Source: Amantichitinum ursilacus
GTDB lineage: Bacteria; Pseudomonadota; Gammaproteobacteria; Burkholderiales; Chitinibacteraceae
Assembly: GCF_001294205.1 (NCBI RefSeq)
Contig: NZ_LAQT01000002.1
Span: 310,001-374,000, forward strand
Direction: 5' to 3'
Length of the DNA: 64,000 nt
Positions within the stretch are counted from its first letter, which is position 1; each line of letters starts with the position of its first letter. A model generated the notes under the pieces. That model was not told where the DNA came from. It saw only the letters and a list, made by a program, of their open reading frames with translations, and did no database searches. Made by a program: the position numbers and the translations under genes. Positions 34,825 through 44,027 of this stretch are shown here, piece after piece.

Positions 34825-35394
34825 ATGCAACTTACTCCGTTGGCCGAGCGTTTTGTGCTGCATTTCGGTGAAATGGGCAGCCGCTGGGGCGTTAATCGTA
34901 CGGTAGGGCAGATCTATGCGCTGCTGTTTATTTCGCCCAATCCGCTTAATGCCGATGAAATTGGCGAGACGCTGGCGTTTTCGCGCTCCAACGTCAGCAT
35001 GGGTTTGAAAGAACTGCAATCGTGGCGCCTGTGCAAGATGACGCACCAGCCGGGCGATCGGCGTGAGTATTTTGAAGCGCCCAAAGACGTGTGGGAAATC
35101 TTCCGCACGCTGGCCGAAGAAAAAAAGAAGCGCGAAATCGACCCCACGCTCAGCATGCTGCGCGACGCGATGCTGGCGTCGCCCGCCAACGCCGACGACA
35201 AATACGCGCAAGAGCGCATGCAAGAGATGCACGAGCTGATTGAACTGGCCACCGGCTGGTTTAACGATATCCATCGCCTGAGCCCCGAAACGCTGGAAAA
35301 CCTGATGCGATTGGGTTCGAAAGTACAAAAAGTGCTGGGCTTTGCCGATCGCCTGCGCGGTGGCGACAAGCCGGACAAGCCCGATGCCGCCTGA
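34825..35394 (+). CDS. GbsR/MarR-type transcriptional regulator
   Basis: A 189-residue winged-helix regulator of the GbsR family (FGEMGSRWGVNRTVGQIYALLFISPNPLNADEIGETLAFSRSNVSMGLKELQSW), with the wing KMTHQPGDRREYFEAP and a C-terminal helical dimerisation region. Proteins of this family often precede cytochrome bd genes in betaproteobacteria, and here cydP-cydA-cydB-cydX follow on the same strand after a repeat element. It may therefore control the oxidase, itself, the divergent exporter, or more than one of these. The signal sensed is unknown. Confidence 0.9.
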   Translation: MQLTPLAERFVLHFGEMGSRWGVNRTVGQIYALLFISPNPLNADEIGETLAFSRSNVSMGLKELQSWRLCKMTHQPGDRREYFEAPKDVWEIFRTLAEEKKKREIDPTLSMLRDAMLASPANADDKYAQERMQEMHELIELATGWFNDIHRLSPETLENLMRLGSKVQKVLGFADRLRGGDKPDKPDAA

Positions 35395-35428
35395 ATAACC
35401 CCCACCCCGCTAAACGCGGAGACGCCGC

Positions 35429-35526
35429 ATAGGGTGGGTCAAGACCCACCACTCAAAGCCATTGATCAGAAGCACGCTCTACGTACTTTTTAATGGCTTT
35501 GATGGGTGGGTCTTGACCCACCCTAT
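35429..35526. repeat. ATAGGGTGGG inverted-repeat element, copy 7
   Basis: A 98-bp copy beginning ATAGGGTGGGTCAAGACCCA, with CTCAAAGCCATTG and AATGGCTTTGATGG as inner inverted repeats, ending in CCCACCCTAT. It lies between the GbsR-type regulator and cydP, 64 bp before the latter, and would be transcribed if the two are one unit. Confidence 0.9.
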
Positions 35527-35589
35527 GAGACACAGCGCCACCGCTGCCGGGATGCAATCCCTTTCCTCTGACTGAACTGGAGATGCGCC

Positions 35590-35853
35590 ATGCGCACGCT
35601 CAAGGCCCTCGCTCGTCCGCAAGTTAGCCAATTCCGCTTTGCGCTGGAGCTGACCACCGTCGTCGCCATCAAAGCCGCGCTGCTTTACTGGGCCTGGAGC
35701 GCCTGGTTTAGCCACCCGTTGGCGCCGCATATGCGGATGTCGCCCGCGCTGGTGCAACAACAAATCCTCGGTGCGCCCGCAGCAAATTTCGCGTCCGCGC
35801 CTTTCGCCGCGTCTGATCTTTCTTCTGGAGAAAACCATGATTCCCGCCGCTGA
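35590..35853 (+). CDS. cydP: cytochrome bd small subunit-like protein CydP
   Basis: An 87-residue protein with a basic N-terminus and one membrane helix (about 20-39, LELTTVVAIKAALLYWAWSAW) followed by FSHPLAPHMRM. It matches the short CydP family that precedes cydA in many beta- and gammaproteobacteria; it is proposed as an accessory subunit. Its last 17 bases overlap the start of cydA, so translation is likely coupled. The C-terminal third is variable and Ala/Ser-rich. Confidence 0.78.
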   Translation: MRTLKALARPQVSQFRFALELTTVVAIKAALLYWAWSAWFSHPLAPHMRMSPALVQQQILGAPAANFASAPFAASDLSSGENHDSRR

Positions 35854-37432
35854 TGTGGTGGAACTGTCACGCCTGCAGTTCGGGCTGACGGCCATGTTTC
35901 ACTTTCTGTTTGTGCCGCTCACGCTGGGTTTGAGCTGGATTCTGGTGATTTGCGAATCGGTGTATGTAATGACCGGGCAGCAGGTTTACAAAGACATGAC
36001 CCGTTTCTGGGGCAAGTTGTTCGGCATCAATTTTGCGATGGGCATTACCACCGGCATTACGCTGGAATTCCAGTTCGGCACCAACTGGGCTTATTACTCG
36101 CATTACGTGGGCGACATCTTTGGCGTGCCGCTGGCCATCGAAGGGATGATGGCGTTTTTTCTGGAAAGCACCTTTGTCGGGCTGTTTTTCTTTGGCTGGG
36201 ACAGGCTGTCGCGCAAGCAGCATTTGTTGGTGACGTTTCTGGTGGCGCTGGGCTCCAATCTTTCGGCCTTGTGGATACTGATTGCCAACGGCTGGATGCA
36301 GAACCCGGTGGGCGCGGACTTCAATTACGTGACGATGCGCATGGAGCTGACCAGCATCGGCCAGGTGTTCTTTAACCCGGTGGCGCAGGCCAAGTTTGTG
36401 CATACGGTGGCCGCCGGTTATGTGGCGGCGTCGATGTTCGTGCTGGGCGTGTCGTCTTGGTATTTGCTCAAGGCACGCGATACCGGCTTTGCCATCCGCT
36501 CCTTTGCGGTGGCGGCAGGCTTTGGCCTGGCCTCGGTTTGCTCGGTGATCGTGCTCGGCGATGAGTCGGGCTATACGGCGGGTGAAGTGCAAAAGGTAAA
36601 ACTGGCCGCCATCGAAGCCGAATGGGATACCGCGCCCGCGCCCGCGCCGTTTACCGCCATCGGCATCCCCAACCAGAAAGAACAGCGCACTGATTACGCG
36701 ATCAAGATCCCGTATGTGCTGGGCTTGATTTCAACGCGCTCGGTGGACCAGCAAGTGACCGGCATCAAGGATTTGCGCCTGGAACATGAAGCGCGCATCC
36801 GTCATGGCATGACTGCCTATGCCGCATTGCTCAAGTTACAAGCGGGGGATACGTCGCCTGCGGTGAAAGCGCAGTTTGAAGCCGCCAAAAAAGACCTCGG
36901 CTTTGCACTGCTGCTGAAGAAATACACACCCAATGTGCTGGATGCCAGCGAAACGCAAATCAAGGCGGCGGCAGGCGACACCATTCCGCAGGTGCTGCCG
37001 CTGTTCCTGTCGTTCCGGCTAATGGTGGGTCTGGGCTTTTTGTTTCTGTTTATCTTTAGCGCGTCGTTCTACTTTCTGGCGCGGCGCAATCTGGCCCCGC
37101 AACGCTGGTTGCTGCGGCTGATTGTGTGGTCGATTCCGCTGCCGTGGGTGGCCATCGAAACCGGTTGGTTTGTGGCCGAATATGGCCGCCAGCCGTGGAC
37201 CATATCGGGCATCCTGCCCACGCGCCTGTCGGCCTCGGCGTTGGATGCCAGCCAGCTGCACTTCAGCATGTTCGGGCTGCTGGCCATCTATAGCGCGCTG
37301 TTTGTGATCGAGATGTTCTTGATGCTCAAGTACATCCGCATTGGCCCGGCTGCGCTGCACACCGGTCGCTATTTTGGCGAAACCACCAACGACACGTCCG
37401 CGCTGCCCGCGCAGACCGCCGCCAGCCACTAA
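35837..37432 (+). CDS. cydA: cytochrome bd ubiquinol oxidase subunit I
   Basis: A 531-residue multi-span membrane protein that oxidises ubiquinol and carries haems b558, b595 and d. Haem ligands match E. coli CydA: His22 in [14 protein letters not shown], His189 in [12 protein letters not shown], Met396 in [10 protein letters not shown]. The GRQPW motif in [10 protein letters not shown] is present, and the length fits the long Q-loop type. ATG 35837 follows GGAG; an upstream in-frame start lies inside cydP. It is followed by cydB after 13 bp and works with CydB, CydX and probably CydP as the high-affinity, low-oxygen terminal oxidase. Confidence 0.97.
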   Translation: MIPAADVVELSRLQFGLTAMFHFLFVPLTLGLSWILVICESVYVMTGQQVYKDMTRFWGKLFGINFAMGITTGITLEFQFGTNWAYYSHYVGDIFGVPLAIEGMMAFFLESTFVGLFFFGWDRLSRKQHLLVTFLVALGSNLSALWILIANGWMQNPVGADFNYVTMRMELTSIGQVFFNPVAQAKFVHTVAAGYVAASMFVLGVSSWYLLKARDTGFAIRSFAVAAGFGLASVCSVIVLGDESGYTAGEVQKVKLAAIEAEWDTAPAPAPFTAIGIPNQKEQRTDYAIKIPYVLGLISTRSVDQQVTGIKDLRLEHEARIRHGMTAYAALLKLQAGDTSPAVKAQFEAAKKDLGFALLLKKYTPNVLDASETQIKAAAGDTIPQVLPLFLSFRLMVGLGFLFLFIFSASFYFLARRNLAPQRWLLRLIVWSIPLPWVAIETGWFVAEYGRQPWTISGILPTRLSASALDASQLHFSMFGLLAIYSALFVIEMFLMLKYIRIGPAALHTGRYFGETTNDTSALPAQTAASH

Positions 37433-37445
37433 GGGAGTCGCAAGC

Positions 37446-38570
37446 ATGCTCGATTACGAAACACTCAAATTAATCTGGTGGGGCCTGGTGGGCGTATTGC
37501 TGATCGGCTTTGCGTTGACCGGAGGCTTTGACCTGGGCGTGGGCGCGTTGCTGCCGCTGATGGGTCGCAGCGACGAAGAACGCGGCGCGGTAGTGGAAAG
37601 CATTGTGGGCACGTGGGAGGGCAACCAGACCTGGCTGATTACCGCCGGCGGCGCGCTGTTTGCAGCGTGGCCACTGGTGTATGCGGCGGCGTTTTCCACG
37701 CTGTATGGCGCGCTGATGCTGATGCTGTTTGCCTTGTTCTTGCGCCCGGTCGGCTTTGATTATCGCGACAAGCTGAAAGACCTGCGTTGGCGTAAAGCGT
37801 GGGATATCGGCCTGTGCATCGGTGGCGCAGTTCCGGCGCTGATCATCGGCGTGGCGTTTGGCAATCTGTTTACCGGCGTGGCGTTTGCGCTGGATAACAC
37901 GGTGCGCGTTAGCTACGGCGGCGTATTTCTGGATTTGCTTAATCCGTTTGCACTGTTCTGCGGCGTGGTCTCGTTGGCGATGTTGTTGATGCATGGTGCG
38001 GCGTTTCTGCATCTGCGTACCGAAGGCGCCATCCAGTTGCGCGCACGCCGCGCGGCCATCATCACCGGCGTGACCACCGCCGCGCTGTTTGCTGTGGGCG
38101 GCATGTGGCTGGCGCAGCGCAACGGCTTGCAACTGCTGCAGATCGGCGACGTGAACACCGCACTGCGACCGGGTGACAAAACCGTGGGCATGCTGGCGGG
38201 TGGCTGGTTGCACAACTACGCGCTGTATCCACGCACGTGGCTATTGCCCTTGCTGGGCATCGCCGCAGCCTTGTTGACCGCGCTGAGCGCATGGCGGCGT
38301 TGGGGCTGGGCCACCTTGCTGGCCAGCGGGTCGGCGGTGACGGCGATTATCGTAACCGCCGGATGGTCGTTGTTCCCGTTTGTGCTGCCGTCGTCCATGG
38401 ACCCAGCCTCCAGCCTGACCTTATGGGACGCGGTTTCCAGCCAGCGCACGCTGGGCATCATGCTGATTGTGGTGATTATCTTTATGCCGCTGATCATGCT
38501 GTACACCACATGGGTGTATCGCGTCATGCGCGGGCCGATCCGCGTTAGCCAGCCCGGCGCGGGCTATTAA
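37446..38570 (+). CDS. cydB: cytochrome bd ubiquinol oxidase subunit II
   Basis: A 374-residue membrane protein with eight or nine helices. The N-terminus [31 protein letters not shown] and the segment [28 protein letters not shown] are hallmark CydB sequences, and [18 protein letters not shown] is the conserved C-terminal region. It forms the second core subunit of the bd oxidase. The start at 37446 is preceded by GGGAG at normal spacing; cydA ends 13 bp upstream and cydX begins 18 bp downstream. Confidence 0.97.
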   Translation: MLDYETLKLIWWGLVGVLLIGFALTGGFDLGVGALLPLMGRSDEERGAVVESIVGTWEGNQTWLITAGGALFAAWPLVYAAAFSTLYGALMLMLFALFLRPVGFDYRDKLKDLRWRKAWDIGLCIGGAVPALIIGVAFGNLFTGVAFALDNTVRVSYGGVFLDLLNPFALFCGVVSLAMLLMHGAAFLHLRTEGAIQLRARRAAIITGVTTAALFAVGGMWLAQRNGLQLLQIGDVNTALRPGDKTVGMLAGGWLHNYALYPRTWLLPLLGIAAALLTALSAWRRWGWATLLASGSAVTAIIVTAGWSLFPFVLPSSMDPASSLTLWDAVSSQRTLGIMLIVVIIFMPLIMLYTTWVYRVMRGPIRVSQPGAGY

Positions 38571-38588
38571 CCTTCAAGGAGCACAACG

Positions 38589-38774
38589 ATGTGGTATTTC
38601 ACCTGGATTCTGGGATTAGGGCTGGCGCTGGCGTTTGGCATTATCAATGTGATGTGGCTGGAAAGCCATTACGCCTTCGGGACGCGCAATGCCGAGGCCA
38701 CGCGCGAACGCTTTGAGCGCTACCGCGACCGCAAACGCGACCGCAAACGCGACCACCAGCGCAAAGGGCGTTAA
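38589..38774 (+). CDS. cydX: cytochrome bd small subunit CydX
   Basis: A 61-residue protein with one membrane helix and the family N-terminus MWYFTWILGLGLALAFGIIN followed by WLE. CydX stabilises the haems of the bd oxidase. The C-terminal tail is unusually basic, with repeated RDRKRDRKRD. AAGGAG precedes the ATG. Its TAA stop (38772-38774) overlaps the stop codon of the convergent gene on the other strand by two bases. Confidence 0.93.
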   Translation: MWYFTWILGLGLALAFGIINVMWLESHYAFGTRNAEATRERFERYRDRKRDRKRDHQRKGR

Positions 38775-39412
38775 ATGCCGACCAGCGTGCGCACCGCCAG
38801 CACATAGCGATCAATCTGCTCGGGCGGTTTGCGCGACTGGCGCAGGCTCATGTTCCAGCGGCCAATCACGCGCTTCAGGCTGGCGGCGTCTTTGATGCCT
38901 TCGATTTCGAGGATTAACTGGCGCGCCATCAAGCCCAGAAACTGGTTGGCGCTTTCCACCATCAGCACTTGCGCCTGCAGAATCATTTGCGGGTCGATAA
39001 CGGGTTCGGCCACGGCTTCGGCGACGTCGCGGATTTCAACTTCTTCGATTTCGATCGGGGTGGGCGTGGTGACAGGGGCCGGGGCGGGCGCCGGTACCGC
39101 GGTGGCGGGTTGTACTGCGGCAGGGCTGCGGGCGAGGGCGGGTTGGCTGGCGCTGAGCGGCGCCGCAACGGTCGCGGCAGGCTGGGTGGCGCTGGCGCGT
39201 TGCTCGATAAAGCCTTGCGCCTGCAGTTCGATCAGCAGGGCGTCGGCATCCAGACCGAGCAGCATGTCGCGCAGGGCCATGGCCGCTTTCTGGCCATCCA
39301 CCAGGATCAGCGCGCGGCGCAGGCGCGAGGACAGACCAAACGTGCGGTCATTGATCTCTTGCTGGCCCTTGCTTGTTTTGACGAATACGACGTCACCGAT
39401 ATTGACTGACAT
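38771..39412 (-). CDS. uncharacterised betaproteobacterial protein with winged-helix-like N-terminus
   Basis: A 213-residue soluble protein. The first 80 residues (VFVKTSKGQQEINDRTFGLSS then RLRRALILVDG and LIELQAQGFIEQ) follow a pattern shared by many uncharacterised betaproteobacterial proteins and look like a small winged helix. An Ala/Pro/Thr-rich linker (about 80-120) leads to an acidic helical segment and a C-terminal helical domain (VLMVESANQFLGLMARQLILEIEGI, RQSRKPPEQIDRYV). The ATG at 39412 is used; two GTG codons lie just upstream. No function is known. It ends against cydX with overlapping stop codons and shares no obvious unit with ppa. Confidence 0.78.
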   Translation of the reverse strand: MSVNIGDVVFVKTSKGQQEINDRTFGLSSRLRRALILVDGQKAAMALRDMLLGLDADALLIELQAQGFIEQRASATQPAATVAAPLSASQPALARSPAAVQPATAVPAPAPAPVTTPTPIEIEEVEIRDVAEAVAEPVIDPQMILQAQVLMVESANQFLGLMARQLILEIEGIKDAASLKRVIGRWNMSLRQSRKPPEQIDRYVLAVRTLVGI

Positions 39413-39510
39413 GTCCACCACCGCGCCCCCCCGGGACTGTGCTTTGCGTGGGAGGCTAGCGGACGCGTGTTACGCCTATATGACTGTATTCTGATAAACC
39501 GATACTCGAA

Positions 39511-39540
39511 CAAAAGGCCCTTCCAGAGGGAAGGGCCTTG
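39511..39540 (-). terminator. Rho-independent terminator of ppa
   Basis: AAGGCCCTTCC pairs with GGAAGGGCCTT around AGAG; on the minus strand it is followed by TTTTG. It lies about 70 bp after the ppa stop codon. Confidence 0.8.
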
Positions 39541-39607
39541 CTTGACCGGGCGGTCAGTGCTGCAATGCAACACCAAGCCGTGCGGGCGTTCAAATCCGGG
39601 GTAAAGC

Positions 39608-40135
39608 TTAGCCTTCGGCGCGCTTGATACCGGCCAGGATTTCAGCGTGAGCGGCTTCTTTATCCGCCCAGCCTTGCACCTTGACCCATTTGCCTGCTTC
39701 CAGATCTTTGTAGTGTTCGAAGAAGTGTTTGATCTGGGCCAGCAGCAGCGCAGGCAGGTCTTCCAGTTTCTGGATGCCCTTGGTCATCTGGCACAGCTTG
39801 TCGACCGGTACGGCCACCAGCTTGGCGTCGATGCCCGATTCATCTTCCATCTGCAGCATGCCGATGGCGCGGCAACGCACTACCGACGCCGGCAGCAGCG
39901 GGAAAGGGGTGTACACCAGCGCATCCACCGGATCACCATCTTCCGCCAGCGTGTGCGGAATGTAGCCGTAGTTGAGCGGATAGAACATGCAGGTGCCCAT
40001 AAAACGGTCAACGAACACGGCGCCGGATTCTTTGTCGTGCTCGTATTTGATCGGGGCTGCGTTGGCCGGGATTTCGATGATGACGTTAAAATCGTTCGGC
40101 ACGTCTTTGCCAACGGCAATCTTGCTGATATCCAT
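39608..40135 (-). CDS. ppa: inorganic pyrophosphatase
   Basis: A 175-residue soluble family I pyrophosphatase that hydrolyses PPi to phosphate and so drives biosynthetic reactions. Active-site segments are present: [43 protein letters not shown] (the DxDPxD-type metal-binding signature) and [14 protein letters not shown]. Length matches the E. coli enzyme. It has its own terminator and is divergent from patZ. Confidence 0.97.
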   Translation of the reverse strand: MDISKIAVGKDVPNDFNVIIEIPANAAPIKYEHDKESGAVFVDRFMGTCMFYPLNYGYIPHTLAEDGDPVDALVYTPFPLLPASVVRCRAIGMLQMEDESGIDAKLVAVPVDKLCQMTKGIQKLEDLPALLLAQIKHFFEHYKDLEAGKWVKVQGWADKEAAHAEILAGIKRAEG

Positions 40136-40331
40136 GGGGTTAGTCCTGACTGTTCAGTGAAGAATGGCGTGATTATAACGATGCTCACGCCGGTGTCCAC
40201 GCTGACCACCAGGTGTATAAAGGTGCGTCGCCACGTCAGGGCACGAAATGTGCTTTTCTGTGACGCCGCAAACCGTCGGCATTCCAAGACAAACGCGCAC
40301 GTGGCCGCATGCCGCATGCAGCAAGGCTCTC

Positions 40332-43007
40332 ATGAAACAACATTATCTGGCCCCGCTGTTCGATCCTGCCTCGATTGCCGTGATCGGTGCGTCTGAGACT
40401 GAAGGCTCGGTTGGCAAGACAGTGTTTGGCAATCTGCTGGAAGGCGGTTATGCCGGGCAGTTGTTTGCCGTCAACCTGCGCCACCCCAGCGTGATGGGTC
40501 GCCCGGCCGTGCGCCATATCACGCAGATCAGCGCCGCGCTGGACGTCGCCATTATCACCACGCCGTCGCGCACGCTGATCGACGTGGTCACCGAATGTGG
40601 CAAGCAGGGCGTAAAGGCCATCGCCGTGATGTCGTGTGATTTTGTCGGCACCGAACAACGCGCAGGCCAGTTGCTGGAGCGGCTGCATGCGCTGTGCAAG
40701 CAGTACAACATGCGCTTGCTGGGGCCGACGGTGTTTGGTTTTCAGCGGCCGGTCAGCAAGCTTAATAGCGGCAATTATGTCGGCCCGGTTAAACCCGGCA
40801 GCATGGCGCTGATTTCGCAGTCGTCGTCCGTCACCTCAGCCATTCTGGATTGGGCCGAAACCCAGGATATCGGTTTTTCTTCGGTGATTTCGCTGGGCTC
40901 GGCGGTCGATGTGGACGTAGGCGAATCGCTGGATTATCTGGTGAGCGATCCCAAAACCCAGAGCATTCTGCTGTATATCGAAGACATTCAGGACGCGCGC
41001 ATTTTTATGTCCGCCTTGCGCGCGGCCGCACGTTCCAAGCCGGTGATGGTGCTCAAAGTGGGGCGCTACGATGATCCGGTGGCTTTGGCGCGCACGCATT
41101 CCGAGCGTTTGATTGGTCGTGACAATGTATTTGACGTGGCCTTGCGCCGCGCCGGGGTTTTGCGCTTGCGCTCGATTAACCAGCTGTTTATCGCCGCGCG
41201 CGTGCTGACGGGCAATTACCGCACGCGCGGTCGCCGCCTGGCCGTGATTACCAACGGCATCGGCGCGGGCATGATGGCGGTGGACCGCGCGCGCGATCTG
41301 CATATCCAGTTGCCACGGCTGACCGACAGCACCATCGCGCGGCTGGACGCGCTGCTGCCGCCGCAATCCAGCCATGACAATCCGATTGATATTCTCGGCA
41401 ACGCCAACGCGGGCCGCTTTGCCGATACCACGGCGGCGGTGCTGGCCGATGCCAATGTTGATGGCGTGCTGGTGGTGTTTACCCCGCAAGCAGGCACAGA
41501 TCATCTGGCGACCGCCGAGGCAATGATTGCGCTGCGCAAGTCCACCGACAAACCGATTTTGCTGGCGTGGATCGGCGGCAAAAAAGTGGAGAGCAGCCGC
41601 AAGCTGCTGGCGCGGCACAAGATGGCGCATTTCACCACGCCGGAGCATGCCGTCGAGGTGTTCTATTCGCTGGCCAGTTGGCAGTACGCGCAGCAATTGT
41701 TGCTGCAAACCCCGGGGCCGCTGGGGGAATGGGAAGCGCCCGATCTGGAATCGGCCCGCATGATTATCGATAACGCGCTGTCGCATGGCCGCAAGGCGCT
41801 GGATGAGCTGGAATCCAAAGCCATCCTGCGCGCGTTCCGGATTCCGGTAACGACCACCGTGCGCGCCACCACGCCTGATGAGGCCGTCAATGCCGCCATG
41901 GGCATGGGTTTGCCGGTGGTACTGAAAATCGACGCCGAGGGCGTGACGCACAAGACCGATGTCGATGGCGTAGTGCTGGGGCTAAGTACCTTGATGGCGG
42001 TGGCAACGGAGGCCAACCGCATGTTGTCGCGCGCGCGCGAGCGGCTGGGTGACAAGCTGCGTGGCCTGACCGTGCAACCGATGGTGACGCGCAAATACGG
42101 GCGCGAGTTGATGGTGGGCGTGGCGCATGACTCGGCGTTTGGCCCGGTCATCAGCTTTGGCGCGGGCGGCATTGCGGTCGAAGTGTTCAACGATCTGGCC
42201 GTCGGTTTGCCGCCGTTAAATGAATATCTGGCCGAAAACCTGATCCGCCGCACCCGCGTTAAAAACATGCTGGGCGAATTCCGCAATCAACCGGCGGTGG
42301 ATATCGAGGCGGTCAAATCGGTGCTGTTGCGCGTGTCCGAAATGGTGTGCGAGCTGCCGCAAATCGAGCAACTGGATATCAACCCGCTGATTGCTGATGA
42401 GAATGGCGTGATCGCGCTGGACGCGCGCATTATTCTGGCGCCGCAGCCCGAGAAAGCGGGGCGCTATAGCCATATGGCCATTCACCCGTATCCGGCGCAC
42501 CTGGTGCAGGAAACGCGGTTGAAGAACGGCATGCCGATGACCATCCGGCCGATACGCCCTGAAGACGCCGAAATGATTACGCAGTTTGTGGAGCGGCTGT
42601 CGGAAGAGACGCGTTACAACCGCTATATGAGCACGCTGAAATCGCTGTCGCAGATGCAGCTGGTGCGCTTTACCCAGATTGATTACGCACGCGAAATGGC
42701 GCTGGTTTCCACTGTCGTTAGCGGCGCAGGCGAGATCATCGTGGCAGTGGCGCGCTTTGTGGTGAATATCGATTCAGACAGCTGTGAATTTGCCATCGTG
42801 ATTGATGATCAGTGGCAAGGCAAAGGCCTGGGCGTGCGGCTGATGGAGCGGCTGTTTGCCGCCGCGCGCGATATGGGCTTGTCCGCGGTGGAAGGCGAAG
42901 TGCTGGCCAGCAACAGCAATATGCTTGGGTTTATGCGCCGACTGGGCTTCGAAATCAAAACCCACCCCGAAGACGAAGGGCTCAAATGGGGCGTCAAAAA
43001 GCTCTGA
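40332..43007 (+). CDS. patZ: PatZ-like protein lysine acetyltransferase (acyl-CoA synthetase-like + GNAT)
   Basis: An 891-residue protein with the Pat/YfiQ layout: a CoA-binding domain (FDPASIAVIGASETEGSVGK, from residue 8), a succinyl-CoA-ligase-like domain, an ATP-grasp domain (about 480-690), and a C-terminal GNAT domain from about residue 733 (MTIRPIRPEDAEMITQFVERLSEE; acetyl-CoA loop QWQGKGLGVRL). Pat acetylates lysines in enzymes such as acetyl-CoA synthetase and lowers their activity. ATG 40332 was chosen because family members begin just before the CoA-binding strand. Residue 256 is His in the position of the phospho-His of active NDP-forming synthetases (see findings). Single gene, divergent from ppa. 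Confidence 0.92.
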   Translation: MKQHYLAPLFDPASIAVIGASETEGSVGKTVFGNLLEGGYAGQLFAVNLRHPSVMGRPAVRHITQISAALDVAIITTPSRTLIDVVTECGKQGVKAIAVMSCDFVGTEQRAGQLLERLHALCKQYNMRLLGPTVFGFQRPVSKLNSGNYVGPVKPGSMALISQSSSVTSAILDWAETQDIGFSSVISLGSAVDVDVGESLDYLVSDPKTQSILLYIEDIQDARIFMSALRAAARSKPVMVLKVGRYDDPVALARTHSERLIGRDNVFDVALRRAGVLRLRSINQLFIAARVLTGNYRTRGRRLAVITNGIGAGMMAVDRARDLHIQLPRLTDSTIARLDALLPPQSSHDNPIDILGNANAGRFADTTAAVLADANVDGVLVVFTPQAGTDHLATAEAMIALRKSTDKPILLAWIGGKKVESSRKLLARHKMAHFTTPEHAVEVFYSLASWQYAQQLLLQTPGPLGEWEAPDLESARMIIDNALSHGRKALDELESKAILRAFRIPVTTTVRATTPDEAVNAAMGMGLPVVLKIDAEGVTHKTDVDGVVLGLSTLMAVATEANRMLSRARERLGDKLRGLTVQPMVTRKYGRELMVGVAHDSAFGPVISFGAGGIAVEVFNDLAVGLPPLNEYLAENLIRRTRVKNMLGEFRNQPAVDIEAVKSVLLRVSEMVCELPQIEQLDINPLIADENGVIALDARIILAPQPEKAGRYSHMAIHPYPAHLVQETRLKNGMPMTIRPIRPEDAEMITQFVERLSEETRYNRYMSTLKSLSQMQLVRFTQIDYAREMALVSTVVSGAGEIIVAVARFVVNIDSDSCEFAIVIDDQWQGKGLGVRLMERLFAAARDMGLSAVEGEVLASNSNMLGFMRRLGFEIKTHPEDEGLKWGVKKL

Positions 43008-43012
43008 AGCGC

Positions 43013-43169
43013 ATAGGGTGGGTCTGGACCCACCCCTTAAAGCCGTAGGCCCCAGCGCTGTAGCTCGCTATGCGGTTTTGGAGCGGTACTTAACAACTGA
43101 AAAAAGTGGCGTAGCAAAGCGATGCGCCTTGCTATGCCACTTTGAGTGGTGGGTCTAGACCCACCCTAT
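43013..43169. repeat. ATAGGGTGGG inverted-repeat element, copy 8
   Basis: A 157-bp copy that starts ATAGGGTGGGTCTGGACCCA six bases after the patZ stop and ends CCCACCCTAT before the convergent pirin gene. The centre has its own long hairpin: AAAGTGGCGTAGCAAAG facing CTTGCTATGCCACTTTGAG. Confidence 0.9.
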
Positions 43170-43195
43170 GCCAGTCTCGGCGAGTTCCAGCGTCG

Positions 43196-43906
43196 TTACT
43201 GCAGCGGTTTGCCGGTCAGGTCAAACACCAGCACTTCGGCGTTGTCGCCCGCGCTGACGGTTACTTTGGGTTCGCCAGTCAGCATCGCTGCATCGCCCGC
43301 CTGCATTGCTGTGCCGTTGACCGTGACTTTGCCGCGCGCCACGTGGACATAAGCAATCCGGCCCATCTGCAGCGGCAGTTCCGCGGCTTCCGCGCCGTCA
43401 AACAAACCGGCATACAAACGCACATCCTGATGCAACTTGACCGAACCTTCCGCGGCGTCGGGGCTGGCTACCAGGCGCAACTTGCCGCGCTTGTCGGCGT
43501 CGGTAAACGTCTTTTCCTCATACGAGGCATCGACCGCGGCGTCCGGGATAATCCAGATCTGCAAAAAATGCACCGGGTTGGTCTTTGACGGGTTGTATTC
43601 CGAATGGGTGACGCCGTGGCCTGCGCTCATGCGCTGCACGCTGCCTGGCTTGATAATCGAGCCGTTGCCCATGCTGTCTTTGTGTTCCAGTTCGCCTTCC
43701 AGCACATAGCTGATGATGTCCATGTGCTGATGCGAATGCTTGCCAAAGCCTTGGCCAGCCGACACGCGATCTTCATTGATCACGCGCAGCGGTCCAAAAT
43801 GCACGTGCTTCGGGTCGTGGTAATTTGCGAATGAAAAGCTATGCCAGCTATCCAGCCAACCATGGTTGGCGTGACCGCGTTCTGTGGCAGGGCGAATGGT
43901 GATCAT
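43196..43906 (-). CDS. pirin-family protein (quercetin dioxygenase-like)
   Basis: A 236-residue double cupin. The metal ligands of E. coli YhhW are conserved: His57 and His59 in KHSHQHMDI, His101 and Glu103 in GVTHSEYNP. YhhW oxidises quercetin in vitro; the in-cell role may be redox signalling. Cytoplasmic. It is divergent from a LysR gene 121 bp away, a recurrent pairing (YhaJ/YhaK type), which suggests that regulator controls it. Confidence 0.94.
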   Translation of the reverse strand: MITIRPATERGHANHGWLDSWHSFSFANYHDPKHVHFGPLRVINEDRVSAGQGFGKHSHQHMDIISYVLEGELEHKDSMGNGSIIKPGSVQRMSAGHGVTHSEYNPSKTNPVHFLQIWIIPDAAVDASYEEKTFTDADKRGKLRLVASPDAAEGSVKLHQDVRLYAGLFDGAEAAELPLQMGRIAYVHVARGKVTVNGTAMQAGDAAMLTGEPKVTVSAGDNAEVLVFDLTGKPLQ

Positions 43907-44027
43907 GCTGCTTCTCCTTCAGTGGATTTCAACGATGAAGCGATTATAGGCTGGCGTTTTGCACGTTGATATTAGAAAATCTGCGTCAAGTCATTCAAAA
44001 AAACAGTGGTAGAAAACCGAGAGCAAA

